A program made the position numbers and the translations under genes. From Kribbella sp. NBC_01245 (lineage in GTDB: Bacteria > Actinomycetota > Actinomycetes > Propionibacteriales > Kribbellaceae): a stretch of 64,000 nucleotides of DNA. The DNA lies in the NCBI RefSeq assembly GCF_036226525.1, contig NZ_CP108487.1, positions 2,852,001 to 2,916,000 of the forward strand. Direction: 5' to 3'. The notes under the pieces are model-generated. The model was given only the letters and a program-made list of their open reading frames with translations, searched no databases and was not told where the DNA came from. Below, in pieces: positions 1 to 9,075 of the stretch (positions are counted from its first letter, which is position 1; every line of letters starts with the position of its first letter).

Positions 1-3000
1 GTCGCCTCGCGCACCCGGACGGCCAGATCGGCCAGCGTGGGCTCGCCGGTCAGGTCCATCCGCAACGGCACGGGCTCGATGAACAGGCCGACCAGTTCCT
101 CGGTCCCGGCGGGGCGGTTCGAGAGCGCCGTGCCGATGACGAGGTCCTGCTGACCGGCGAACCGGCCGAGCACGGCACCAACGGCCGCGAGCAGCGTCAT
201 GAACGGCGTGACCCGGTTCTGCCGGCTGAAGGCGGCGACCTCTTCGCGCAGGCCCGCGTCCAGTTCGTGCACCAGCGACGCGCCTTCCACGGTCGCGTGG
301 GACGGCCGCGGGCGATCGGTCGGCAGCCGCAACGGCACCAGGTCGGACAGCGTCTCGCGCCAGTAGCCGAGATCCTCCGCCTTGCGCGCGAGGTCCACCG
401 AACGGCTCGCGGCGTACGCCGGGTAGGTCGTGGTCAGTGCGGGCAGTTCCTCGCCGCGGTAGTACGCCGCGAGGTTCTGGAGTAGGACCTGAGTGGAGTA
501 CGAGTCGAAGACCAGGTGGTGGACCTGGGCGACCAGGAGGTGCTTGTCATCGGCCAGCCGTACCAAACGGGCCCTGAGCAACGGTCCGCCGGCCAGGTCG
601 AACGAACCGGACAGCTCGTCCAGCACGGCCCAGGCGGCGTCATCCTCGTCATTGCCCTCGGCAACGATCAACGGGAGTTCAGCGCGGCCGGTATGGACCT
701 GCTGCAAAGGCGAACCCTCGACCACCGGGAACGACGTGCGCAAAGGCGCATGGCGATCGACGACGCGCTCGAAGGCCCAGCGCAACCGGCCGACGTCGAG
801 CGGTCCTTCGAGCCGGATCACCTTGGACTCGTGGTAGGCATCGCGGTCCGGGCGCAGCTGCTCCAGGAACCAGATACCGCGCTGACCAGGCGTGAGCGGC
901 GCCTGCACCGGCGGTTGTTCCGCCACCGGACGCGAGACGACCGGTGCCACCGGCAACGATTCCGCCTTTGTTGCCGCAGGCATCGACGGGGTCCGGCCGA
1001 GGACGGCGAGCTGGTCGCGCATTATGCCGGTGATCTGCTCGACCAGGGACGCGGCGACCTTGAGCTGTTCGGTCATCAGCGTGCTGATCGCCGGGCCCTC
1101 GGGACCGATCGGCGCCGACTCGACTCGCGCGACCAGCTCGGCCAGACCGTCACCGAGCACGCTCAACGCGGTCTGGGCCTCGGTCACGCCTTCCGGCAGC
1201 ACCTGCGGCGCTTCGACGCGTTCCGGCTCCGGCGGCACGGTTGCCTCGGGCAACGGAGCGGCCGGCGGGTTCGCCGCGACGGCCGTGGCGAGCCGGTGCG
1301 GCGTGTCGAGTCCGCTGAAGAGATCGCGGACCTCCAGCTCGGCCGAGAACCGCTGCCGGACCTCCTGCACCACCCGCAGCATCGACAGCGACTCGGCGCC
1401 GAGCTCCAGGAAGGTGTGGTCGGACGTGATGTCGAGCGGATCCAGCCCGAGCTGCTCGGCGGTCAGGTCGAGGATGATCTCGAGCGCCGCCTGGTAGCGC
1501 GCGGCGACGGCATCCGCGTCGGTCGGCGCCGGCGCAGGCTCGAACCCACCCGGTACGCCGCTGCCGAGGTCGATCCGGGCCGCGCGGGTGGCGGCGACGG
1601 CCTCGACCTCGGTCCGCGCGGGCCTGCCGGGACGGCCCGAGTCGTCGATGCGGTGCCTGACCTTGCGGAACGGGTACGGCGGGAGGGGCACGCGGCCGCT
1701 CGCCTCGAACACCTTGTCCCAGTTGATCTCGGCGCCCTGGCGGTACAGCTCGGCCAGGGCGTTCATCGTGGCGAAGACCGGGTCCTGCCCGAGTCGCTGG
1801 GTCGGGATCCAGGTGCTGTTCGGGGCGATCCGGCGACCGGCCGGACTCAGCACGGCGTCGGGCCCGAGCTCCAGGAATCGGCGGCAACCGGCGGCGGTCA
1901 ACGCCTCCACGGCCGCGCCGAATAGCACGGGCTCCCGCAACTGCCCGACCAGGTAGTCGACGTCGACCACGGTGTCGGTTTCGAGCAGTTCGCCCGACCA
2001 GGTGCTGACCATCGGCGTCCGCAACGGCATCAGCGTGATGTCAGCGGCGACGGCGGCGAAGTCCTCGAGGATCGGGTCGAGCAGCGAGCTGTGGAAGGCC
2101 CGGTCGACGTCAATCCGCTGCCAGGCAACGTCTTCCAGCAGGTCGAGCTTCTCGGCGAGCTGACCGACGACCACCTCGGCGCCAGTGAGTACGAACGAGT
2201 GCGGACCGTTGCCCGCGGCAATCTCCACGCCCGGCGTCTGCACGAGCTCGCGCACCCGGTCGGCGTTGGCCCGTACGGCGACCATCGCGCCCGGCGCCGT
2301 ACCCTGCTGAAGCAATTTCCCGCGACGCGTGGTGATGCGAACACCGTCCGCCACGGACAAGGCCCCGGCCACGCACAACGCGGCGTACTCCCCCACGCTG
2401 TGGCCGACCACGAGTGCGGGCTCAACGCCGAACGAGCGCCACAACTTCGCGAGCGCGACCTCGAACGCGAACAGCGCGGGCTGTGCAGTTTCCGTCGGCC
2501 AAGCGCTCTCGGCGCCGTCGGACGATAGGAGTAGGTCGAGCAGACTCCCGCCCGTCTCCTCGGCGTACACCGCGTCGCACTCCTCCAGAGCCGCGCGGAA
2601 AACGGGGAACCGCGTCGCGAGGCCGGCGGCCATTCCGCGACGGGCGGCGCCTTGGCCGGTGAACGCGAAGCCGAGAGGGCCGGGACCGCCTCGGGGCAGT
2701 TCGCCTTGTTCGGGCCGTTCGAGGGCGGCCGCGAGCTCCTTCGCGGAGGAACCGGTCACGGCGAGGCGATAGCGCAACGCCGGACGACCGAGTGCCGCCG
2801 TACCGGCGACGTCGATCAGGCGACGGTCCGGATGGGCGTGGAGGTCTTCGCGAACGAGGCCCGCAAGCTCTTCGAGGGCGTCAGGCTCGGCCGCCGAAAG
2901 GGCCAGTACGACCGGGCCGTCGGTCCCGCGGCGAACCGCGACCGGCGGCTCCTCGAGGATGACGTGAGCGCTGCTGCCGTCGTTGCCGACGGCATTCACT

Positions 3001-6000
3001 CCGGCCCTCAGCGGTCCGTCCGACGAGGTCCACTCGCCGTCTTCGATCGGGCGGAACGGGCCACCGAGCTCGGGGACGTCGCCGAGCGTCGGGACCAACG
3101 TGTGGTGCTGCAGCATCAGGACGGTCTTGAGCAGACCGGCCATGCCCGCGGCGTTGTCCAGGTAGCCGATGTTCGGCTGGACGGAGCCCAGGGTGCAGAA
3201 GGCGGTCTTGTCGGTACGACGGCCGAGCGCCTCGGCGAGCGCGCGATACTCCACCTCGTCGTCAGCCGGTACGCCGATGCCGTCGACCTCGATATAGCCG
3301 AGCGTGTCCGCGTCGAGCCCGGCCTGCTGCAGCGCCTGCTCGATCACCTCGATCCGGCTCTCCAGCGCCGGTGCGCCCGCGCCCTCGTTGTTGACCGCCG
3401 AACCACGGATGACCGCGTGGATCGTGTCGCCGTCGGCCAGCGCCTTGTCCAGCCGCTTGAGCAGCACGGCCGCGACACCATGGCCCGCCACGGTACCGCC
3501 GTACTCCTCGCTGCGTTCTTGCAAAGCCGTTGCCTGCGGCACCTGAACCGCCGCGGCGCCGGCCAGCGCGAGGTCGGTATCACCACTGCGCAAGGCCTGG
3601 CAGGCAAGGTGTACGGCGACCAGGGATGACGAGCCGGCGGTCTGTACGCCGATCGCGGGGCCGGTCAGACCGAGGCGGTACGCGACGCGAGTGGCGAGGA
3701 AGTCCGGCTGGGTCATGCCCGAACCGGCGAACAGGCCGATCCGGCCCGTGCCCGCGCCAGCATAACCACCGTGCTCGAGTGCATGCTGCGCGACCTCGAG
3801 GAAGTGGCGTTGCGCCGGGTCGGTCAGCTCCGCCTCGCGCGCGCTGATGCCGAAGAACTCCGCGTCGAACGCGTCCACCTCAGCCAGCACGCCGCCGGCG
3901 GCGCCTTCTGTTTGGGCGTCCGCCTCGGTCTTGGTGGCGGTTGTGCTGTCGGTCGCGGTGGTGAGGTTTTGCCAGAACTCGGCCAGAGTCGTTGCCCCGG
4001 GCAAGCGTGCGGCCATGCCGATGATCGCGATCGGGTCGACTGCCACTGGACGCGCGGCTCGTTCGACCGGGTCCATCGTCAGCTGCGCGTGCAGGTAGTT
4101 GCCCAGGGCAAGCACTGACGCGTGGTCGAACATCGCGGTGCGCGGGAACTCGAACCCGAGCTCACGCTGAAGTCGACCGTGCACCTGGACCATCGAGACC
4201 GAGTCGGCGCCGAGCTGGTGCACGGGCGTCTTCTCGTCGACGTCCTGACCGAGCACGGCACCGAACACCCGTGCCACCAACGCGACGGTCTCCCCGGCGT
4301 CGACGGCGTCCGCTTCGGCCGCCGCGGGGGTGTGGTGGGTGGTCCCATTGAGCGACGCCTCGGGCTCAGCGCCGACCATGACCGGAATCGGCTGAATCAC
4401 CGGCTGAGCCCCACCCGCCTCAAGCGACTCAACCTCATCGCTCCCGGCCTCATCCGTCTCGGCCTCATCGGTCCCGGCCTCGTCGGACTGGTCGTCGGAC
4501 TCGTCCTCGATCGCTTCAGCCTCGGACTCGGTGCCGGGCTCGGTCTCAGCTACCGGCTCGGTCTCAGCTACCGGCTCGTTCTCAGCGGTCGTCTCGTTCT
4601 CAGCGGTCGTCTCGTTCTCAGCGGTCGTCTCGGGATCCTCCGCAGCGATCGCCTTGAGGACGGTCGTCTTCTCGGACTCGTCCTCGTCGTCCGCTTCGAG
4701 TTCGGCAACCGCCTCGGAATCCTCGTCAGCCGTTCCCTCGGCTACCTCGGCACTCTCGGACTCGTCGGACGTCGCTTCGGCCTCGTCCTCGACAGCAGGC
4801 TCGACCTCGTCCGCGACTACCGCTTCCTCAGCGACCTGCGCTTCAGTAGCCGACTCCTCAGCAACCGAGTCCTCGCCAACCGGCTCTTCGGCCGACGACT
4901 CTTCTGCGACCGACTCGGCCTCGGCTTCGGCCTCGGCATCGGTGTCGACCTCGGCGTCCGCGTCCACCTCGGGTACCGATTCCGGCTCCACCTCAGGCGT
5001 CGGTTCCACCTCAGGCGTCGACTCGGGCTCCGCCGTCGGCTCTGGCTCGACCTCAGGCGTCGACTCCGCCTCGACCGACGACTCGGCCTCGATCGTGGGC
5101 TCGGGGGTCGGCTTGGGCTTCAGTTCGGGGGTGGACTTGGGCTTGTGCTTGAGGAGGTTGAAGCGCGGCAGTACGACGGTTGCGTCGCCTTCGTCCAACT
5201 CCGCCGGCTCCTCGGGAGCAACCGCGGCCGCCGGCGTCTCTTCGACACTCGGCACAGGCTCAGCATCAGGTTCAACGACCGGCTGCTCGACGACAGGCTG
5301 TGCGACCGGCTCGGCGTCCTGGGAGGCGGCCTGCGAGGCGGTTTGGGAGCCGGTGTCGGCGTTGGCGTCGGACTCGGCGAGCAGGGAGCCGTCGAGCCAG
5401 CGATCCTTGAGCACCGGGCGCAGCACCTTGCCGCCAGTGGTGACCGGGAAGCGATGACGCGGCACCGCGATGACCTCGGCCGCGAGGGCGAAGCGTCCGA
5501 AGACGACGGCGCGGACCGCTTCCGACCTACCGGCTGGAGGTTCGGTCTCAGCGGCGTAGAACACCACCAGGCGATCCGTACCCGTCGCCGGGTCGGGAAT
5601 GCCGCAGGCGGCTACCAGGCCCGTCTGCAGGCCGTTCACCGTCGCGGCGGCGGCTTCGATGTCGTGGGCCTGGTGGTTGTGGCCGTTGATGATGATGCGA
5701 TCGCTGTCCCGGCCGGTGATAACGACCTGGCCGCCCGTGATGAACGCCTGGTCGCCCGTCGCCAGCCACTTGTGCGCAGGCCAATTGCCAACCGGGAAGG
5801 CGGCACGATCGGCCGCGGGATCACCGAGGTACCCAGGCGTGACGCGAGCCGAGGCGACCTGCAACTGCCCGACCCACCCCTCGGGCAACACTCGCCCGTT
5901 GGCCCCGACGATCCGGACGGTCACACCCGGCGCCGGAGCTCCGGCCGAGACCAGGCTCACCGGCGGCGGCAGCGTCGTACCGGACCTGTGCGCGACGGTG

Positions 6001-7109
6001 ACCGTGCTCGGCGTGCGGTTGTCGAGCCACTCCACGGCACCGCCGGAGCCGATCCGGACGCGATGCACGTTCGCCGCGAGACCCGGCCGGGCGAAGGTGA
6101 TGCCGGTGACGGTCTCGGTCATCCCCCAGGCCGGTACGAACGTCTCGGGCACGATGCCGAAGCGACTGGTGACGCGCAGGAATTCGGCCACCACGGGCAC
6201 GGTGATCTGCTCGCCACCGCTCACCATCGAGCGCAGCGCCGAGAGATCCCAATGCCGGTCCGGATCGCCCTGCACCGCGGCCGTGACCAGGCGGTAGGCG
6301 AAGTTCGGCGCCCAGGAATGGTTCACCCGATGCGTCGCCATCAGGTCGAACCAGCGCAGCGGATCGGCCAGCACCCACGCGGTCGAGGCGTGGATGTTCG
6401 TACAGCCGATGAACACCGGCAGCAGGTGGTAGAGCAGGAAGGCGCCACTGTGGTCGAGCGGCAGCCAGTTCAGCGTGATCTGGCCCGGGCGGATCGGCAG
6501 CATGGCCGGCGTGCCCGCGGCGAACTCGACCAGCCCGCGATGCGTCAGCTGGATCAGCTTCGGCGTACCGCTGGTGCCGGACGACATCATCAGTACGGCG
6601 ACCTCGTCCGGCGCGGGCCGGTGGAACTCGGTGGCTGGCTCATGCCCGGCCAGCGCGTCCGGGTCGAGCACGAGCAGACCGAGGTCGGCCGGCAGATCCG
6701 AGGGACGGCCGATCAGGACCGGGTTGCCGAGCACGGCCGCGATCCGGCGCAACCGCTCGCGCCCCTCGCCCGCCGTATCGCCCTCGACCGCGGGCGTGGC
6801 CAGCAGCGGGCGGATACCACCGAGGCTGCAGGCCCAGAACGACGCGAGAAAGCCGATCGGTTCGGTGCAGTGCACGATCGCGGCATCACCCGGGCGAATG
6901 CCATGGGCGCGCAGCCCCGACAAGATGCGCGCGGCGAGCTCGAGCAGGATCGGGTTGTCCAGCCGGGTCGGCCGTCCATCCGGCCCGACCTCGACCACGC
7001 CGGCCTCGGGAAAGTTCCGGGCGGCGTGCACGAGTGCCGACGGCAGGTCGCGCGGATATCCGGCCGGGATCATCAACGCCGGACCCGAGCTGATCGCTGA
7101 TCGCTCCAC
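1..7109 (-). CDS. Hybrid PKS/NRPS, FAAL-ACP-KS(inactive)-AT-ACP-C, 3' end outside window
   Basis: Megasynthase that should load a fatty acid as an adenylate and pass it to a condensation domain; at least 2369 residues are visible with no stop. Order: fatty acyl-AMP ligase-like domain (about 1-570; core motif SSGTSGTPK from residue 176), Glu/Asp-rich linker (about 575-935), ACP1 (LGADSVSM, Ser970), ketosynthase fold (about 1023-1390), acyltransferase (GHSVGE, Ser1571; RAFHS suggests malonyl-CoA), ACP2 (LGAESLSM, Ser1907), condensation domain (HHLVFDS, His2198; final Gly of HHxxxDG is Ser). The KS lacks Cys (Gly1159), first His (Asp1276), Lys (Gln1311) and second His (Tyr1316), and is about 60 residues short. 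Start: GTG at 7109 preceded by AGGAG at 7113-7117; an in-frame ATG at 7121 lacks an RBS. Residue numbers assume the GTG. Domain names are from family motifs; the product is unknown. Confidence 0.93.
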   Translation of the reverse strand, partial: MERSAISSGPALMIPAGYPRDLPSALVHAARNFPEAGVVEVGPDGRPTRLDNPILLELAARILSGLRAHGIRPGDAAIVHCTEPIGFLASFWACSLGGIRPLLATPAVEGDTAGEGRERLRRIAAVLGNPVLIGRPSDLPADLGLLVLDPDALAGHEPATEFHRPAPDEVAVLMMSSGTSGTPKLIQLTHRGLVEFAAGTPAMLPIRPGQITLNWLPLDHSGAFLLYHLLPVFIGCTNIHASTAWVLADPLRWFDLMATHRVNHSWAPNFAYRLVTAAVQGDPDRHWDLSALRSMVSGGEQITVPVVAEFLRVTSRFGIVPETFVPAWGMTETVTGITFARPGLAANVHRVRIGSGGAVEWLDNRTPSTVTVAHRSGTTLPPPVSLVSAGAPAPGVTVRIVGANGRVLPEGWVGQLQVASARVTPGYLGDPAADRAAFPVGNWPAHKWLATGDQAFITGGQVVITGRDSDRIIINGHNHQAHDIEAAAATVNGLQTGLVAACGIPDPATGTDRLVVFYAAETEPPAGRSEAVRAVVFGRFALAAEVIAVPRHRFPVTTGGKVLRPVLKDRWLDGSLLAESDANADTGSQTASQAASQDAEPVAQPVVEQPVVEPDAEPVPSVEETPAAAVAPEEPAELDEGDATVVLPRFNLLKHKPKSTPELKPKPTPEPTIEAESSVEAESTPEVEPEPTAEPESTPEVEPTPEVEPESVPEVDADAEVDTDAEAEAEAESVAEESSAEEPVGEDSVAEESATEAQVAEEAVVADEVEPAVEDEAEATSDESESAEVAEGTADEDSEAVAELEADDEDESEKTTVLKAIAAEDPETTAENETTAENETTAENEPVAETEPVAETEPGTESEAEAIEDESDDQSDEAGTDEAETDEAGSDEVESLEAGGAQPVIQPIPVMVGAEPEASLNGTTHHTPAAAEADAVDAGETVALVARVFGAVLGQDVDEKTPVHQLGADSVSMVQVHGRLQRELGFEFPRTAMFDHASVLALGNYLHAQLTMDPVERAARPVAVDPIAIIGMAARLPGATTLAEFWQNLTTATDSTTATKTEADAQTEGAAGGVLAEVDAFDAEFFGISAREAELTDPAQRHFLEVAQHALEHGGYAGAGTGRIGLFAGSGMTQPDFLATRVAYRLGLTGPAIGVQTAGSSSLVAVHLACQALRSGDTDLALAGAAAVQVPQATALQERSEEYGGTVAGHGVAAVLLKRLDKALADGDTIHAVIRGSAVNNEGAGAPALESRIEVIEQALQQAGLDADTLGYIEVDGIGVPADDEVEYRALAEALGRRTDKTAFCTLGSVQPNIGYLDNAAGMAGLLKTVLMLQHHTLVPTLGDVPELGGPFRPIEDGEWTSSDGPLRAGVNAVGNDGSSAHVILEEPPVAVRRGTDGPVVLALSAAEPDALEELAGLVREDLHAHPDRRLIDVAGTAALGRPALRYRLAVTGSSAKELAAALERPEQGELPRGGPGPLGFAFTGQGAARRGMAAGLATRFPVFRAALEECDAVYAEETGGSLLDLLLSSDGAESAWPTETAQPALFAFEVALAKLWRSFGVEPALVVGHSVGEYAALCVAGALSVADGVRITTRRGKLLQQGTAPGAMVAVRANADRVRELVQTPGVEIAAGNGPHSFVLTGAEVVVGQLAEKLDLLEDVAWQRIDVDRAFHSSLLDPILEDFAAVAADITLMPLRTPMVSTWSGELLETDTVVDVDYLVGQLREPVLFGAAVEALTAAGCRRFLELGPDAVLSPAGRRIAPNSTWIPTQRLGQDPVFATMNALAELYRQGAEINWDKVFEASGRVPLPPYPFRKVRHRIDDSGRPGRPARTEVEAVAATRAARIDLGSGVPGGFEPAPAPTDADAVAARYQAALEIILDLTAEQLGLDPLDITSDHTFLELGAESLSMLRVVQEVRQRFSAELEVRDLFSGLDTPHRLATAVAANPPAAPLPEATVPPEPERVEAPQVLPEGVTEAQTALSVLGDGLAELVARVESAPIGPEGPAISTLMTEQLKVAASLVEQITGIMRDQLAVLGRTPSMPAATKAESLPVAPVVSRPVAEQPPVQAPLTPGQRGIWFLEQLRPDRDAYHESKVIRLEGPLDVGRLRWAFERVVDRHAPLRTSFPVVEGSPLQQVHTGRAELPLIVAEGNDEDDAAWAVLDELSGSFDLAGGPLLRARLVRLADDKHLLVAQVHHLVFDSYSTQVLLQNLAAYYRGEELPALTTTYPAYAASRSVDLARKAEDLGYWRETLSDLVPLRLPTDRPRPSHATVEGASLVHELDAGLREEVAAFSRQNRVTPFMTLLAAVGAVLGRFAGQQDLVIGTALSNRPAGTEELVGLFIEPVPLRMDLTGEPTLADLAVRVREA
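4543..4632. repeat. Five 18-bp tandem units in the acidic linker of the PKS/NRPS gene
   Basis: Two identical 18-bp units (4543-4578) are followed by three identical units of a related sequence (4579-4632). Read on the minus strand they encode three ETTAEN and two EPVAET hexapeptides. The array keeps frame, so it expands or contracts the Glu-rich linker between the FAAL-like domain and ACP1 without breaking the gene. Confidence 0.9.
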
Positions 7110-7539
7110 GGTGCTCCTCATAGCGGCCTCAACCCCAGCCACCGGGGCGACCGGCGTACCACGGACACGTGCCTCCCCAACGGATGGGCCAGGCGATAAG
7201 TCACGCCCAGCCCCACGACAGAACCGGCCCCGTCTGTTCGCCCAAGCCTCACGCCAGGACAACGAGCGTGAACCTTATCAGTCAGCAGACTCGGCCAAAT
7301 AAGCCGCCGACCAACCCCGCCGATCGCCCATCCGTCAACCGCCGTCTCACCTCACGACGTACTCACGGACATCCAGAAGTCAACCCGAATTCAACCGGCC
7401 GAACCCGCAACAACGGCGTACGACACCACCCAAAGGCCACCCCGATCCTCCCCCGCTGCCCCCGCCGATACCCCACCCCACCAGAAGTCCTTACGAAGAT
7501 TTTGTGACCCCAACACGGTCGGACCCGAAACGCCGCCCC
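7110..7539. other. Intergenic region upstream of the PKS/NRPS gene
   Basis: No convincing gene is seen. Genes on both sides point left, so this segment should hold the promoter of the megasynthase gene and the 3' end of the luciferase-domain gene transcript. I could not pick a promoter with confidence; a weak leftward TTGGCC (7293-7298) / TAAGGT (7272-7277) pair has a short 15-nt spacer. The right part is C-rich on the plus strand. Confidence 0.5.
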
Positions 7540-8040
7540 TCATCCCATCCTGCTGCTGCGGGCGAAGGTGTGGCTTTGTTGGACGAGGGGCCAGAGGATT
7601 TCCAGTTCGTCGTTGTTGCGGGGGCCGAAGAGCATGAGCAGGGTGGCGGGGCGTTGGCCGGCGCGGGCGATGGGGTGGAGTTCGCCCCAGCCTTGGCGTA
7701 CTACCTCGGCCACGACGTCGTACGGCAGGGTGAGGTGGAGGCTGCCGTCGGTGGGGCCGTGGAGGTGCGCGAACTCGGTGCCGATGAGGAATCGCTCCGG
7801 CGTCAGGGTGGTGGGAGTGGGGCGTAGGTGGAGGGCGCGGGTGTCTGGGAAGGAGATTCCGCTTGGGCCGGTGACGACGTCGTCCAACGTGGTCATGCGG
7901 CGCCAGAGTTCTTCCTGGAGTTCGATCGGCGCGATTTGGCTGAGCTGCTGGTGCGGAATGGCTGGACCGGTGCGCGGCCGCGGCCCCTCCCGCGCCGGTA
8001 GACCGTGCAAAAAAGCCGGGAGGTCGGGGTGGGCTGGCAT
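7540..8040 (-). CDS. Luciferase-domain (DUF5519-like) protein
   Basis: A 166-residue soluble protein. The C-terminal half (about 95-160) has the pattern of the small luciferase-domain family: HLHGPTDGSLHLTLP, then WGELHP, then LLMLFGPRNNDELEILWPLV. No enzymatic activity is established for most members, so no reaction is assigned. Start ATG at 8040 with a purine-rich AAAGAGA about 6 bases upstream. It is divergent from an HxlR regulator, with a 76-bp gap containing an inverted repeat, so it is the likely target of that regulator. Confidence 0.75.
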   Translation of the reverse strand: MPAHPDLPAFLHGLPAREGPRPRTGPAIPHQQLSQIAPIELQEELWRRMTTLDDVVTGPSGISFPDTRALHLRPTPTTLTPERFLIGTEFAHLHGPTDGSLHLTLPYDVVAEVVRQGWGELHPIARAGQRPATLLMLFGPRNNDELEILWPLVQQSHTFARSSRMG

Positions 8041-8080
8041 GGCGTTCTCTTTTCGTGGGCCCGGAGCTGACGAGAACGAC

Positions 8081-8107
8081 GTTAGTATCTTTGGGAAAGT
8101 AGTTACC
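8081..8107. promoter_or_regulatory. Putative HxlR operator in divergent promoter region
   Basis: The sequence CTTTGGGAAAG (8089-8099) is a perfect inverted repeat with a 3-base centre, inside a longer AT-richer stretch (GTTAGTATC ... GTAGTTAC). It lies between the divergent luciferase-domain and HxlR genes and resembles ACTTT-n-AAAGT operators of this family. Binding is inferred. Confidence 0.5.
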
Positions 8108-8116
8108 AAGGAGAAA

Positions 8117-8482
8117 GTGGCGGCCATAGTGGTGGATGATCCGTGTCCGATCAGTCCGGTGGTCGATTTGATCTTCGGCAGGTGGAGCAGCCAGGTGTTG
8201 TGGGTGCTCACGCATGACGGCAGACTGCGCTTCACCGAGCTCCGGCATCGACTGCCGGCCGTCAGCCCGAAGGTCCTGACCCAGCGGTTGCGGCAATTGG
8301 AGCGGGACGGGCTGATCGAGCGCACGTATTACGCCGAAATGCCGCCGCGAGTGGAGTACGAACCGACCGAGCTCGGACGCAGCTTGTCCCCGGTCTTCCA
8401 GACCATGGCCGCCTGGGCGGACTCGCACCTCGACCAGGTCGTTGCCGCCCGCCGCCGCCACGACCAAGGCGGCCGGCAGTAA
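8117..8482 (+). CDS. HxlR-family winged-helix regulator
   Basis: A 121-residue dimeric MarR/HxlR-type DNA-binding protein. The hallmark pattern is complete: an N-terminal Cys (DDPCPISPVVDLIFGRW), the recognition-helix region (LRFTELRHRLPAVSPKVLTQ), the wing (LERDGLIERTYYAEMPPRVEYEPTELG) and a C-terminal dimer helix. The N-terminal Cys is a redox or electrophile sensor in some members; whether it is here is unknown. Start GTG at 8117, with AAGGAG at 8108-8113 and a tight 3-base spacer; GTG at 8129 is an alternative. It probably autoregulates and controls the divergent gene. Confidence 0.85.
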   Translation: MAAIVVDDPCPISPVVDLIFGRWSSQVLWVLTHDGRLRFTELRHRLPAVSPKVLTQRLRQLERDGLIERTYYAEMPPRVEYEPTELGRSLSPVFQTMAAWADSHLDQVVAARRRHDQGGRQ

Positions 8483-8486
8483 AGGG

Positions 8487-8558
8487 TGGGCGCAGAGGGA
8501 TTCGAACCCCCGACATCTGCCTTGTAAGGGCAGCGCTCTACCGCTGAGCTATGCGCCC
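8487..8558 (-). tRNA. tRNA-Val(TAC)
   Basis: A full cloverleaf folds on the minus strand: acceptor GGGCGCA/TGCGCCC with discriminator A, D-arm AGCTCAGCGGTAGAGC, anticodon stem CTGCC/GGCAG around loop CTTACAA (anticodon TAC, reads GTA valine), and T-arm with GGTTCGAATCC. CCA is not encoded. Length is 72 nt. Confidence 0.95.
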
Positions 8559-8592
8559 GCTCGCCGCACCCGCAGGTACGCCGCGCCGAAGT

Positions 8593-9075
8593 CTAACCGA
8601 GCTCCCGGCCAAGGGCGGCCAGGCCCTGGGCGTAATCGTCGAGATCACGTGGTTGCGGAATCGGGTTCACCACCGACCAGCGGACGACGCCCGCCTTGTC
8701 GATCACGAACGTGCCGCGGACCGCGCAACCCCGGTCCGCGTCGAACACGCCGTACAACGAGGCCGCCGCGCCGTGCGGCCACCAGTCACTGAGCAGGCTG
8801 AAGCCGAGCCGCTCGGTGTCGTCGAACACCCGGAGGCTGTACATCGCGTCGCAGGAGACGCCGAGTACGACCGCGTCCGCCTGCGCGAACAGCTCCGGGC
8901 GGTCCCGGATCGCGGCGAGTTCGCCGGTACACGGGCCGCTGAAGGCGTACGGATAGAAGACCAGAACGACGTTCGACCGGTCCCGGTAGGACGCGAGCCG
9001 GATCTCCTCGCCGTGCTGGTCGCGCAGCACGAAGTCCGGCGCCTCGCTCCCCACCGGGGGGATCGAGGTGGTCAC
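8593..9075 (-). CDS. ahpE: AhpE-type 1-Cys peroxiredoxin
   Basis: Thiol peroxidase of 160 residues that reduces peroxides via Cys49 in YPYAFSGPCTGEL, which matches the AhpE active-site loop. The thioredoxin fold is complete (GSEAPDFVLRDQHG at the N-terminus, VVLVFYP strand, GTFVIDKAGVVR near the end). It follows DUF3052 with a 4-base GTGA overlap (its GTG start overlaps the upstream TGA), so the two are translationally coupled. The same trio, ahpE - DUF3052 - divergent aceE, is conserved in mycobacteria, which supports the name. Confidence 0.88.
   Translation of the reverse strand: MTTSIPPVGSEAPDFVLRDQHGEEIRLASYRDRSNVVLVFYPYAFSGPCTGELAAIRDRPELFAQADAVVLGVSCDAMYSLRVFDDTERLGFSLLSDWWPHGAAASLYGVFDADRGCAVRGTFVIDKAGVVRWSVVNPIPQPRDLDDYAQGLAALGRELG

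Noticed and set aside
3162..3660. KS active-site losses as sequencing error
   Set aside because: Three separate sites plus internal shortening would all have to be wrong while the frame stays perfect over more than 2300 codons.
4122..7100. Plus-strand open frame of 992 codons
   Set aside because: It is the mirror of the FAAL/linker part of the PKS/NRPS gene. The minus strand shows continuous family motifs (SSGTSGTPK, ACP Ser), while this frame is low-complexity and Arg/Gly-rich.
8593..9075. Bacterioferritin comigratory protein (Bcp/PrxQ) as the peroxiredoxin class
   Set aside because: The loop YAFSGPCTGEL and the synteny with DUF3052 and aceE fit AhpE better.
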